Shown: positions 1-11,269, counted from the stretch's first letter. The stretch is 64,000 nucleotides of DNA from Anaspis maculata (GCA_949128115.1 OX421964.1:1426001-1490000), one strand, 5' to 3'. Program-made: numbers and translations. Notes: generated by a model not told the origin, from the letters alone.

Positions 1-575
1 TGCCGTAGTTTCTGAATATGTCAAGTACAATTTTTTACTTCGTCCCACATACAGGGTGTCGCAATTTAATTTTTTTTCCCCGAAACACTCTTTCATTTAT
101 TATCAAAATCGATGCACATTGTTATCCTGATTAGGAACATGCAAAAAACTTCTAGATTTTTTTTGGAAGAAAAATTAAAAAATTCACAATGCCATCTCTA
201 AAAATATCTACTTTTTGAGAATGATGGACCCATTTCAGAATTCAAATATGTCCAAGATATTTTGTTCTACTGTTGAATGACATGGAATGACATAAAATGA
301 CTGAACAAATATTAGGGACATATTTGATTCCTGGAATGAATCGATCTTTCTGAAAAAAATATATTTTTTTTGAGGTAGCACCGTGAATTTTTAATTTTTT
401 TTCAGAAAAAATTTGAGAAGTGTCATGCATATTTGATCACGATAACAATGTCCATCGATTGTGGTGATGAAATACAGAGTGTTTCGGAAAAATTCCGAAA
501 AAAATGCGACACCCTGTATATGGAACAAAATAGGAAATTATACCTGACATATTCAGAAACTACAGCAAAAATTGT
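1..575. repeat. Foldback (palindromic) element, left edge of window
   Basis: The two halves are imperfect reverse complements with a centre near 270-285. The stretch around TTTCTGAATATGTCA at 11-25 is matched in reverse near 550-565, and TACAGGGTGTCGC at 50-62 is matched by GCGACACCCTGTA near 507-520. The homology runs to position 1, so the true left end may lie outside the window. There is no credible reading frame. This is a foldback or MITE-like non-autonomous DNA transposon; the family is unknown. Confidence 0.75.
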
Positions 576-1617
576 TCCAAAAAAGTTTTTTCTTCTTTGA
601 ATTATCTTGAAGGGGTAGTTTTTTATGGGGGGGGTATCCGTCTCGCGTGAACACCCTGTACATTTGCACTGTTAAGAAACTTCTCTACTTGAATTTGAAG
701 TTCCTACTTTTGACGGTTTTTCAGCCAATAATTAAAAACTTTGTTTTTCTGCGTAGCTTTGAGGGGCTGTAACTCCCTTAGGAAACACTTCAGGAAAAAA
801 TCTTACTTCTACTTTTCGATGCAGCCTAGACAGTAAAAAACTCAAAATGGCGGATGAAAGATGGCGGTCAAGTGACAAATGATTATACCATATAAGTCAA
901 CTTTATATGGTGGTCATGTACGCATTCGATTGGCGTTTGCACCACATCGATATCTCTTTTTGTTGAGGCATAATTCTCCTAGTTCTATCACCTCGAAACA
1001 TGTTCAATAGTGAAAATACAAGATGGCGGCGGGACATCAATTGTCGAAAATTGCCTGCAAATTTCATTTTAATCGGATCACTTTTAGAGAAATTCAAAAT
1101 GGCGGATCAAAGATGGCGGCAGAATAACAAAAAACCAAAAGTCAACTTGACATCCTGGACATATGTACTATTGATCAGCGTTTACTTCACATCGATATCT
1201 TTTTTCCCTGAGGAGTTATCCCGGGTACGGACGGACGGACGGACGGACGGACAAAGTGAAGCTAAAAGCGCCTTTTTCCCAGTTTTTGGGAAAGTGCGCT
1301 AAAAACAGTTCACTAGCTCGTGTAGCCGCCATTTCCAAGATTTAGATACAAGGTGTCTAAAAAAATTTAACTTTTTTTTAACACCCTGTATACTATAAGA
1401 CACAAAAAAATGTTGGGGGCCAAACTTGAGTTCTACGGGAAAAATGGTTGAGAAAAATTTCTTTCCCCACCAATTTATTCCAACTGGAAAAATTCTAACA
1501 GAAGGGGGGGTTCGGTGGATCACCCTGTACTATTGGTGAGTCGTGATAATTATTTTGCCACAGGAATTCGCTGCAATCTTTTGAAATAACGAAAAAAGGG
1601 TTCGAAAGACCAATCTT
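576..1617. repeat. Non-coding repeat-rich stretch with a GGAC microsatellite
   Basis: No gene seen. Positions about 655-800 are repeated in inverted orientation at 56350-56480, and a shorter related piece lies at 56690-56770, so this is a dispersed repeat. A GGAC microsatellite lies at about 1227-1252. A hairpin follows at about 1266-1302, pairing CTTTTTCCCA with TGGGAAA. CACCCTGTA-type motifs occur at about 651, 1380 and 1521. Short open frames here look accidental. Confidence 0.5.
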
Positions 1618-1624
1618 TGATCCT

Positions 1625-2188
1625 ATACAGAGTGTCCAGAAAATGGCGGGAAAGCTCTCCAGTACGTTGTAAGGGATCCTTCAGGGAATTCCGAAAAAAT
1701 TACAAGAAAGATTCTTCGACTTGATTCTTTTGGGTCATCGAGGGTCAAAAACTGGTCATTCGAATAATAATTTTCTTAGTTTCTGGCTCACCTTGTAAAT
1801 AAAAATAATTCAATACACATCCAGGAGCCGTATTCTCTAGCTCGTTATGCACTCGAACCGACAGATATCGCTATCGGTAATCAGACAAAAGCCAATCACA
1901 ATGGAGCTTGCCTAGCTACCGATAGCGATATCTGTCGGTTGGAGTGAATAGCGAGTTAGAGGATACGGCTCCAGTAGTAGATATTTTTTTCTCATAATTC
2001 TACCGTCAACAGTAAACTGAAATCTTTCGAATTAATAAAACTAGAAGGGTTGAAAGGGTCGTCTCTTGACCCTCGATAACCCCAAAAATTCAAGTCGTAG
2101 CATTTTTTCAACATTTTTTCGGAATTCCCTAAAGAGTCCCCTACAACGTGTTGGAGAGCTTTTCCGCCATTTTCTCGACACCTTGTAT
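1625..2188. mobile_element. Foldback DNA element (about 150-bp arms)
   Basis: The left arm (about 1625-1775, beginning TATACAGAGTGTCCAG) is the imperfect reverse complement of the right arm (about 2055-2188, ending CGACACCTTGTATA). The arms share the AAGCTCTCC / GGAGAGCTT stretch and the GGAATTCC segments. The loop contains a second, smaller inverted-repeat element. No coding capacity. The TATACA-type ends suggest a TA target duplication, but this is not certain. Confidence 0.7.
1825..1971. mobile_element. MITE nested in the foldback loop, 3-bp duplication CAG
   Basis: Almost perfect terminal inverted repeats of about 55 bp (GAGCCGTATTCTCTAGCTCG at the left end; the right end finishes with ACGGCTC) surround a spacer of about 37 bp. 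The inner arm ends are CGATAGCGATATCTGTCGG-like. The trinucleotide CAG sits immediately outside both ends (1822-1824 and 1972-1974), consistent with a 3-bp target duplication. Total length 147 bp; no coding capacity. Confidence 0.7.
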
Positions 2189-2424
2189 AACGTCCAAGTT
2201 TAAATCACAAGACCTAGAATGTTTTGAATATTTTCCAGCACTCTACTTACTAGGTATTTTCTAGATAACGCACCTTCCCTTTTCGCCATAAATTCTGGGA
2301 TATTCTGTATACAAGGTGCTCGCGCTCCAGAGTCCAAAGGATTTTTGGAAAATGCTTCAAATGTGTCGTGTCAGAAAAAATTCAATTTTTGTGAAGGTTT
2401 AAAAATTTTTAGAGCTATACAGGG
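2189..2424. other. Unassigned AT-rich spacer
   Basis: Between two foldback elements. A TATACAAGGTGCTCG motif near 2307 resembles the terminal motif of neighbouring elements. Nothing else recognised. Confidence 0.3.
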
Positions 2425-2704
2425 CAGGGTGGTCCAGCTTAAACGTCAATAAATTCAAGGATCGATAGAGAATCAAAAATAAAGGGGACTTTTTTCAGAA
2501 AATATATTTGACAATGCCTGATGATGGAGATACAGCTCTTCGAAGTTGGAAATAAATATTCGTTTTTTTCCGCATAGCTATTCAACCGATCAACCGATTT
2601 GATTTAAATTTGAACCAACAGTTAACTGAAATTATCTTCTGTCGAACAATTATAACGTTTTCTATTGCAAAGTTTCAGGGGCGTAGAGATTAGGGGGTGC
2701 CCCC

Positions 2705-2935
2705 ACTCCCCCCCCCCCCCTATTTTTCACTCCCTTAGCTATTTTCAAGAACCGTTTTTATAGTGGCGGATTCGAATTCGGGATGATTTCCAAATTTTCA
2801 AACCTGAATATCTTCTAAACGAAGCTTCCAATCGAAATTTTTCAACAGTAACTTTTTCTTCTAAATTGAACGCAAAAATCAAAAATGTAAACAGTTTTCC
2901 AAAATAGCTGGGGGGGGGTGAAAAATAGGGACGTT
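2705..2935. repeat. Small inverted repeat with C-run and G-run
   Basis: A C-run followed by TATTTTTCAC and TTAGCTATTTTC (about 2705-2750) is mirrored by CCAAAATAGCT, a G-run and GTGAAAAATA (about 2895-2930). It is a short degenerate foldback inside the larger one. No gene. Confidence 0.5.
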
Positions 2936-2941
2936 GATCTA

Positions 2942-3690
2942 CAGGCTGTCCCGAAAATATACCGACAACGTTCTAGGGCAGCTTCCTCTCATCAAAACAA
3001 GAAAAAAAGTTTCCATGAACATGGAAATGGGAAATGCTTCCTAAAGGAGCTACAGACCCCTAAAGGTGGGATTCTGAAGATGGTTTTCATTCAATAACTC
3101 CGAAACCGTTCGAGGGAAATCAATCAAACTTGACACATCCACTAACCTTTTTATGCTCAACATAATGAGGCAAGACTAGTTCAAAAATAATTTACCAGGG
3201 GTGGGTCAGGCTGAGGTGTGGGGGTAAAAATAACCCTAACTTTTTTTAATGTGAATTTTTTCAAAATTTAACAAGGAATTATGGAATATTCGAGTTTTCT
3301 TCCAAAAAAAGGTTTCTCTGTTCAACCTCGATAGACGCACCGTTTACGAGATATTTGAGTTTGAATGTATGAAAACGTGGTCAGAAATGCTGATTTTTCA
3401 ATTACGATATTCAAGGCAAAAGAAAAACTATTTCAAAGCAACTTCATTTTTCTTTGGAATTTAAATTTTGTTGGGCATAAGAAGGTTATTAAATGTGTCA
3501 AGTTTGATTGATTTCCCTTGAACGGTTTCGGAAATACTAAATAAACGCACCATCTTCAGGGCCTCACCTTTGGAGGCCTGCAGCTCCCTTAGGAAGCTTT
3601 TCCGGACCCATATTTATGGGTACTTCTTTTTTTGTTTTGATGAGAGGAAGCTGCCCTGGAACGTTGTCGGTGTATTTTCGGGACACCCTG
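2942..3690. mobile_element. Foldback element, TA-flanked, nested in 2425-7250
   Basis: The left end CAGGCTGTCCCGAAAATA is mirrored by the right end TATTTTCGGGACACCCTG. Arms extend to about 3180 and from about 3470, and share ATCAATCAAACTTGACACAT-type sequence. TA is present just outside both ends (2940-2941 and 3691-3692), the duplication expected of Tc1/mariner-type or similar insertions. There is no transposase, so it is non-autonomous. The ORF-like stretch beginning at 3616 starts in the right arm and is not convincing. Confidence 0.75.
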
Positions 3691-3711
3691 TATATCTACG
3701 CCCCTGACATT

Positions 3712-5770
3712 TTTCTTATGGAACACGTTGTGGTATTCCCCTTTTGTTTTGTTTGTACGTTGGTACCCGGAGTAGGTACGGTCGTTGACGTTCGTAGCGT
3801 TTGCCGATGGGAGAGTGAGATGGCGCTAGGCGCGCGAGCGGCAGCCGCAGTAGAGAAGATGGTCAGCTGTTGTGACAAACACGGGATTTTCAGTGCATCG
3901 AGGGTGCGTTGTTTTCACAATTTAAGGTCGGTCTTTCTTTGATTATTGTACCGTAATTTTGGCTTTCACCCACTCACCAAATCATGCATTTGGATACCTA
4001 TTTTGTCCGCGAAATTATTGTACATAACACGAAATGCTTTGTTCTCTTTGTTCTCAACGGGCTTGCATAACCCGCCGTTTTCCCCTTTTAAATCAAGGTG
4101 CTTCGCACTGCTTTGAGTTTTTGTAATTTATCTACTCCCAAATGATCTTAATATTGAGGGCGAAAGCCGTAAATCTAGTGGGTGTGCTTTTTGCGCACTC
4201 ATGACGTGACCTCAAGGCCGCGCTATCGCGCGTACTTCGAGGTTTCAATAATTGTTTCTTTCCACAAGTTACGTCACAAACACTAAGATGACAAAAAGAA
4301 ACTCTGCTACGCCAAAATCAGCCGCTAAGTAGAGAACTTTACTTTTTATGATTCATTCACATTTCATTGTTCATTGTCGGGTTATACCTGAAAGCAAACG
4401 AAAGAAAGAAGACTTGCACGCTTCTCCGTGTCCTGGGGGGGGGGTCACCACATGTATGAATCTGCCTTGTTGAGTCTATAAACCTTTCCTTATTTGGGGG
4501 GAAATTATGTATAACGACGAAGAGAGGGCCACAGGTTGGCTCGAGTCGATTTTCTTGTATTTACTGTTATTTCTTGTATGTGATTACTGTTTACTAACCA
4601 TTGCTCTGTTTTGAATGTATGCATGTATCTGTGGGGTTTGTGATAGGTAACTTCTGGGGAATTTTGGGCGAATGCGTTATAAGATACTTCTTCCTTCCAA
4701 TTGCTTACAAAAAGTATGACCAACTTCCAACTTCTCTACTTATTTATCTCTCACCTGTCTCTTGTTTATTCATCTACCTGTTTATCTCTTATTTATTTCT
4801 TGTTTACTTACTCACTCGTTTACTGATCATTTGTTTCTTGCTGATTTATTCACTTGTTTACTAATCATTTGTTTCTGACTGATTCATCAACTTGTTTGCC
4901 TATCGTTTCTTCATTGTTTACTGATCTATCAATTGACTTCTTTTCTTTTGTTTGTAAAGTGTAAAATTAATTGCTGAGCGTAAAGTTTCTTTTTGTTGTT
5001 ATGTAAATAACTTGTGAACAAAGCAAACGTTTCAAAGAGTTCAAGCACCGATTCACTCTGATTTGATCAATGCATAACTGGAGTGACTTCTCTGTCATTT
5101 CATCAAATCATTCACACTCGACTTTTGTTCAGATCGTTTGGGAAGGGATTTTTCAGCAATCAACCAGGCTATACGCAGGGGTTTCTTTGACGTGTTCTTC
5201 CCATGTGTGCCTGTCAGCGAATACGTCACTTCTCCTTTGCGATCAAATTGACAGTTTGCCATGTTTCATAATTTCTTGTTTTGTTTTGTTAACCTAATTT
5301 TGTGTTCATTTCATTGTTGTAAATTCCTGCATTGTCTTAATAATTTGTAATGATTTTTCTTGTATCATTTGTTTGCGCTTTGTTGTTCTTCATTCATGTT
5401 TGTCATTTTCATCACTGTCAATTTCTTGTTGTGAGGTGTTTTGAGAAAAGAAACAAATTCATCTGAAACTTGCTAATTGATTTTCAATAAACATTCATTT
5501 TGCTTGCATTTCATTCGTGTTTCATTCAAGAATCAAACCTCATCCCCAACTACACATTCTCATCTCGAGTAAGAACTCAACAACACAACGTAGGTAAAAA
5601 AGGTAAACAACGTCAAGAAGGGAAGGGATAACGACGATCACTGCCAGCATCGAAAACGGGGTTATATTACAGAGTGGTGCCATCAACCAGGATACACTAC
5701 AGAATGGTGCCGTGACCAGGATACACTACAACGTTATGATTTTGGTATGGAGTTTGGATTTTGATTTTGG
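3712..5770. other. Unassigned segment; possible BEL/Pao-like LTR and primer-binding site at its end
   Basis: No gene recognised. About 3770-3870 is GC- and CpG-rich. About 4730-4940 is a T-rich degenerate tandem pattern of CTTGTTTACT-like words. An AATAAA signal lies near 5487. Near 5673-5692 and 5704-5724 the motif TGGTGCC(G/A)T(G/C)A(A/C)CAGGAT appears twice; a TGGTGCC start followed by ACCAGGAT resembles primer-binding regions I associate with BEL/Pao elements. No gag or pol follows, because the LINE begins at about 5770. The LTR reading is a weak inference. Confidence 0.3.
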
Positions 5771-5773
5771 CTT

Positions 5774-6811
5774 TTGGAGTCCTACCTAGAGAATCGAGAA
5801 CAAAGTGTGATTGACAAGAACGAAAATGGTGAATGTATCAAATCGCGACCACTCAAGATAATCAAGGGAGTGCCCCAAGGGTCCATCCTTGGGCCTCTCT
5901 TATATATTATTTACACCAATGATCTCGCCACAGTGGTCAGTCAAAAAATCGTCCAATATGCAGATGACACTTTGCTAATTTTTTCACAAAAAGATGCAGA
6001 GGCCCTTGAAGGCGACATTTCTGAATCCATTGACAGCTTAGAGCGATGGTTTAGTGCAAACTCCTTGAAAATGAATGTTGAAAAAACGTCACTTGTTCGT
6101 TTCAATTACTTGAATGATTCCGACACTCCATTTTTTATTGCGAACGATCGTCAAACACTTCATTCTTCTCAATTTACCAGATTTCTGGGAATTAAAGTTG
6201 ATTGCAGGCTGGATTGGCGAGCGCATGTGGACAGCCTAGCAGGTGCTATGTCCGGACATTGTTACGCCCTACGCAATGTTGCGCGGTTTGTGGGTGTTGG
6301 TGCCGCCAGGACTGCATATCACGCATTCGTTGCATCTCGGGTAAAGTACGGGATAATCTTCTGGGGTGGCTCAGCTGGAGCGTCCAGAATTTTTTTGTTG
6401 CAGAAAAAGTGCTTGCGATGCATTCTTGGTCTGGGGTACACGGACAGCTGCCGGGAGCATTTTATCGCCAATGGAATTTTAACATTAACATCTGTCTATT
6501 TGTACGAATCTATAGTTTTCGTAAAAATGAATTGGGACCTGTTTGAGAGCTCTGACAGGTGTCATAATCATGACACCCGTTTAAAAAATAATTTACGTTG
6601 TACAAAAATGAACTTCACATATCTTCAAAAAAATATTACATACCTTATCACCAGAATATTCAATAATATACCGCCTGAAATACGGAGCTTGGGGCTAGAT
6701 GTACTAAGGAGAAAATTAAAACGATTGTTTGTTCAGAAGGCCTATTATAGTCTTCAAGAATACTTTGATGATGCTGAGATCGGGGTTATGTTATGTTGGT
6801 TACCGCTGTAA
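5774..6811 (+). CDS. Partial LINE ORF2: reverse transcriptase C-terminal part
   Basis: This 345-codon open stretch is uninterrupted but has no genuine start, because the element is 5' truncated; the frame is open from about 5765. Early in it lies the RT motif GVPQGSILGPLLY (residues about 33-46), then QYADDTLL with the catalytic Asp pair (about 61-68), then the LKMNVEKTSLVRF and FLGIKVD motifs of the palm/thumb. The C-terminus ends with a YYSLQEYF-like block, a pattern I associate with CR1/Jockey-type ORF2 ends. Motif A and the endonuclease are missing, so the product would be inactive. The lack of stops suggests a fairly recent insertion. Confidence 0.85.
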   Translation: MESYLENREQSVIDKNENGECIKSRPLKIIKGVPQGSILGPLLYIIYTNDLATVVSQKIVQYADDTLLIFSQKDAEALEGDISESIDSLERWFSANSLKMNVEKTSLVRFNYLNDSDTPFFIANDRQTLHSSQFTRFLGIKVDCRLDWRAHVDSLAGAMSGHCYALRNVARFVGVGAARTAYHAFVASRVKYGIIFWGGSAGASRIFLLQKKCLRCILGLGYTDSCREHFIANGILTLTSVYLYESIVFVKMNWDLFESSDRCHNHDTRLKNNLRCTKMNFTYLQKNITYLITRIFNNIPPEIRSLGLDVLRRKLKRLFVQKAYYSLQEYFDDAEIGVMLCWLPL

Positions 6812-7026
6812 CTAATTTAATTATTTTTTTTCGTGTTCAAAGTTGCATGTTATTGATGTGTTGTACTTACATTACATGGAAGATTTGCTTCCAATGGTTT
6901 TAATATGTTTCCACAAATTGTATATATGTATTATATTATTCTTAGTTAGATAACTTGACGGGCTCTACAACATTTTTGTTACATTTTTATGAGGAGAGCA
7001 ATAAATATTATTGATTGATTGATTGA
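5774..7026 (+). mobile_element. 5'-truncated non-LTR retrotransposon (CR1/Jockey-like)
   Basis: It contains the C-terminal half of a LINE reverse transcriptase ORF (to 6811), a 3' UTR of about 200 bp with an AATAAA-like signal, and a terminal ATTG tandem tail at about 7009-7026. Tails of short tandem repeats rather than poly(A) are typical of CR1-group elements. The 5' end is cut inside the RT domain, the usual result of incomplete target-primed reverse transcription. The tail abuts the right arm of the large foldback. Confidence 0.85.
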
Positions 7027-7250
7027 TTATTCGACAGAAGATAATTTCGGTAAACTTTTGGTTCCAATTTAAATCGAATCGGTTGAACGGTTGAAAAGTT
7101 ATGCGGGAAAACGATCATTTATTCCCAACTTCGAAGGGCTGTATCTCCGTTATTGGGCATTTCTCAAGTATGTTTTCTGGAGAAAGTCCCCTTCATTTTT
7201 AATTCTCTATCGATCCTTGAATTTGATGACGTTTAAGCTGGACCAGCCTG

Positions 7251-8140
7251 TATGGGGGTGGAGGTGAAGGATGAGCGTTGCTCTTTCTCATCTTGATTAT
7301 CTGACGAGATTTATTAAACATGATGGATTGATGGAGCAGACTCAATAGTAGAAAAAAACAAGTTTTCAGTGTGTCCTAAATATTTATACAGGGCGATTTA
7401 TGATTGAACCAAAAAATGAACCCTGTCCCTGTACGAAGAAAAACAATGAAAGTACGGCACTGAAATTCCATTTTTACTCGTGGACATAATTCAGAAGTTA
7501 TGGTCTTCCTAACGGGGGGAAATGTTGATGTTCTCTTACATTTTCGCTCTTGTACGTTATAATCAGAGACTGTAGGTGGAATGGGGTGGGTATTGGGTTG
7601 AAAAAATTATTATTAGGTATTAGGTATTAGAAAAAAAGATGTTGCGACAATTTGTAGAATTATTATCTCACACTTCTGCGTTTTCCCTTGTACGGTAGTC
7701 CATTATTTTAGTCTAATTTCGAATAACCCTGTATATTATACAAATTGGAAGGTTCACAATATTCAATTTCTTTGGAAAAGAAGTGTAAAAAGTTCCAGAT
7801 TTTTTATTCGATGTAGAACAAGAAGTAAAATGACTCGTTTCCATGGCGTTTTTTTGCGGGGTTTTTAATGAAAACTGTATTTCCAAGATTTGAGATTGTC
7901 TCGTAAATAACCTGTATTCACCCTGTTGAGTAAATAACATTTTTATTTATACATACTGGAAAGTGCTATTTATACTCTAGTTACACATACCTTTTTTTCT
8001 CTTTAGTCTATTCTAACAAGGTTAGCTTCAATATCATCAAAAAAAGGAATTAATAGGGGATAAAGTCCCACTCTTCGACACCCCATATTTCCAAAAATTG
8101 GAATAGTGGAATTGTTTCACAGTTCTCTGACATACCCGCT
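7251..8140. other. Unassigned AT-rich interval
   Basis: TACAGGGCG (about 7388), AACCCTGTATATT (about 7725) and CACCCTGTTG (about 7920) motifs are present, suggesting eroded ends of the same kind of foldback elements seen on both sides. No reading frame with recognisable content. Confidence 0.35.
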
Positions 8141-8146
8141 GATATA

Positions 8147-11100
8147 CCGTCCGTTTTTTATTTTAGGCCCCAGCCCGTAGCATCTTTATTATAGGTTTCA
8201 CACCCAATATATTATATATTTTTGAAATCACAAAAACAAGATCTTTCGACTGATGATATGTCAAATTATTTTTGACAGATGTCATTTTTTGACAAATGAC
8301 AGAATATTACTTGTGATACACCATTTCAAAGCCCATAAAATTCTGAGGAGAACTGTGTTTTTATTTTTGTGATAGGGTGTCTTTTACAGCTTCTAGGGGT
8401 CTTTCAATAGGAAAAAAATGTTGAATTTCAAAAATACATAATAAGTAAATAGGTAAAGCAGGTACCTATTTTTAGTGTAAGCTAATGATAATAATGATAA
8501 ATTAATCACAATGAAACAAAAAATGTCCTAAAGAAGTTGCTCGAATGACCGCCTCCTTGTTCCTTGAATGAAAGATTCGACGATCAGTGAATTGGAACCA
8601 CCACCGGCCCAACGCGATGACATCCGAGCTTGCCAGAAATGACCCCCCTCGAGTTTTTATGAGCCTACCCGAAAGATAAGGTGTTTATAAAGTTTCCCAA
8701 TAATTTGGACAATTTAAAAATCAGATCATCACCATAAGTTAATTTAAATATACTTATCACTTATTGAGTGGCTATTTCTGAAATTGACATTTTTTCCTAT
8801 TGAAAGACCCCTAGAAGCTGTAGAAGACACCCTATTTTAAAAATAAAAACACAGTTCCCCTCAGAATTTAATATAGTCCGGATGCTAGTTGAAAGTACCT
8901 TGCATTTTTTGATGAGAAGATGCCACTCGGTGGAAATGTTCTTTGCATCGTACTCTTCCGATCCAGAAAGGTAGCCATCAGCGCCATCCATGCCGGCGGC
9001 GTATACAGGGTGATACAGAAAAAAAAAGTTGAAAAATTATATTTAATTAACCGAAACATTTGGAGACGTGTAACTCACCACATACATCAACTATTTTATG
9101 TCCATGAAGTTACAGCAAACTGTTGTTGATCACCTTAAACCGTCTTTGAAATGTAGGGGAAAACCAGAAAGAAAAACAAGAACACTCTTTCTCCCATAAA
9201 TAAGTAATTCTTCGAGATAATGACACAATACTTAGTATTTCTACAAAAAGTAATGTTAGAAATGATATGAGCTGGGTAGCCAGTTTCTAGGCCAACTATT
9301 CCCAGAAATACTATTGTCAACTTTTTTTTCCCTCTTGAGCACCATCTTGAATCTGCCCTGTGGGGCATCGTTAAAAAAGTGATTGGTTATCACAATAATG
9401 GTAACATGAAATCATTGCATCGCAAAAACAACCTCCTCATCATAATTTAGTGACCTCTTCGGCGGGAAAGAATTGTCATTCACGTATTTTTTAACTCTTC
9501 GAAGCTTTAGTGCCCATGATGGCATTTGCATTATCTGGAATGGTGGAATATGTTACGCATTATGAACCTTGATGTACTTTGAGGTAGCCTACCAAGTTTC
9601 ACCATCATCAATTGAGAGGTTTGTTCTTAAAAGCTTATTGAACAAAATTTGTGTCATTTTTTTATGAAAAATACAAAATATTGGGTCTCTCACTCTTACT
9701 TGATCCCTCACTGAGGATAGCCTGAAACCGAAAGTCTCCAAATTTTTTATGATAATGGTTCAATGGGAAGTGTCTTCAATGTTAAGTTGTCAAAAATCGC
9801 ATAGTTGCGTTCAGATTCCAGGCAGAGAGCGACAAAGAAGTTCATGCAGTAAAAAAAGACATAAATTACAGTCGAGAGAAAACTAGTCCAGAGATAGACT
9901 AAAAGCCCTCTGGAGACTTTGCTTTTTATAACATTATTGTGCAATTTGGAACACTGTTGGAACCTCAAGTTGGTAATGTTTCAAGCCTTTCACCCACGCT
10001 TGAGAGTCTTACAGAACCTGTGTATTGCGGGAAGCCTATCTAAAAGGGACAATTCCTGGATTTCTCCTTTGCGTTGAAACTTGTGTCTTTTTTTATTGCA
10101 TCAACTTCTTCGTCGCTCTCTGTCTAGAATCTGAACGTAACTATGCCGATTTTGACAACTACACATTGAAGAGCAGTTCTTAGTTAACCATCAGCATGGA
10201 AATTTTGGAGACTTTCGGTTCCAGGCTTTTCTCAACGAGGGTCAAATGAGGGTGAAAGATCAAATATTTTGCATTTTCCATGAAAAAATCGAACAAATTT
10301 TGTTCAAACAGCTTTTAAGAACAAACCTTTCAATTGTTGATCGCAAAACTTGGTGAGCTAGCTCAAAGTACATCAAGGTTCATAATGCGTGACATATTTT
10401 ATCATTCCAGATGTTGCAAATGTCATCATGGGCACTAAAGCTTTGAAGAGCAGAAAATACGTGAATGGCAATTCTTTCCCGCCGAAGAGGTCACTAAATT
10501 ATGATGAGGAGGTTGTTTTTATGATGCAATGAATTAATATTACCATTATCATGATAACCAATCACTCTTTCAACGATGCCTCACAGGGCAGATTCATGAT
10601 GGTGCTCAAGAGAAAAAAAAAGTTGACAATCGTATTTCTGGAAATAGTTGGCTTAGGAATTGACTACCCAGCTCATATCATTTTTAACATTACTTTTTGT
10701 AGAAATACCAAGTATTGTGTCAATATCTCTAAGAATCATTCCTTTATGGAAAAAACAGTGTTTTTGTTTTTCTTTCTGTTTTTCCCCTACAGTCCAAAGA
10801 CGGTTCAAGGTAATTAGGAACAGTTTGCTGTGACTTCATTAGCATAAAACAGTTGATGTTTGTGGTGAATTACACGTCTCCACATGCTTCGGTTAATTAA
10901 ATATAATTTTCCAACTTTTTTTTTCTGTTTCACCCTGTATACGCTGCCGGCATGGATGGCGCTGATGGCTACCTTTTTGGATCGAAAGAGTATGATGCAA
11001 AGAACATTTCCACCAAGTAGCATCTTCTCATCGGAAAATGCAAGGTTCACTCCATTTTATGCAACTAGCATCCGGACTAATAGGCTTTAAAATGATGTAT

Positions 11101-11269
11101 CACAAGTACTATTCTGTCATTTGTCAAAAAATGACATCTGTCAAAAATAATTTGACATATCTTCACTAGAAAGATCTTGTTTTTCTGATTTCAAAAATAT
11201 ATAATATATCGGGTGTGAAATCCATAATAAAGATGCTACGGGCTGGGGCCTAAAATAAAAAACGGACGG
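8147..11269. mobile_element. Giant foldback element (about 3.1 kb), TA-flanked
   Basis: The left arm (8147-about 9865, minus a 530-bp insert) pairs with the right arm (about 10085-11269) along more than 1 kb, leaving a loop of about 200 bp. The ends are CCGTCCGTTTTTTATTTTAG and its complement, CTAAAATAAAAAACGGACGG, with TA outside both (8145-8146, 11270-11271). Internal landmarks in inverted pairs include TTCTTTCCCGCCGAAGAGG, CACAGGGCAGATTCA-like and GACATCTGTCAAAAATAATT. No transposase frame is visible. It is a very long foldback DNA element of unknown superfamily. Confidence 0.85.
8339..8868. mobile_element. Foldback MITE inserted in one arm of the giant foldback, TAA duplication
   Basis: Terminal inverted repeats of about 100 bp begin AATTCTGAGG and end CCTCAGAATT. 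TAA lies directly outside both ends (8336-8338, 8869-8871). The opposite arm of the host palindrome near 11075-11085 lacks this 530-bp block, so it serves as an empty-site allele. A 3-bp TAA/TTA duplication is typical of PIF/Harbinger elements; with no transposase the assignment is only suggestive. Confidence 0.8.

Larger units (their letters stand above)
2425..7250. mobile_element. Large foldback element with 4.4-kb interior
   Basis: The left arm (about 2425-2650, starting CAGGGTGGTCCAGCTTAAAC) is matched in inverted orientation by the right arm (about 7027-7250, ending GTTTAAGCTGGACCAGCCTG). TA lies outside the right end (7251-7252), and TA precedes a short CAGGG repetition at the left, so a TA duplication is plausible. 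The 4.4-kb interior holds at least one further foldback, an unassigned 2-kb segment and a 5'-truncated LINE. It may be one element that grew by nested insertion, or two copies of one repeat in opposite orientation. Confidence 0.6.

Noticed and set aside
3616..3942. 108-codon frame as a gene
   Set aside because: It begins inside a foldback arm and runs into a CpG-rich segment; no domain or conserved start.
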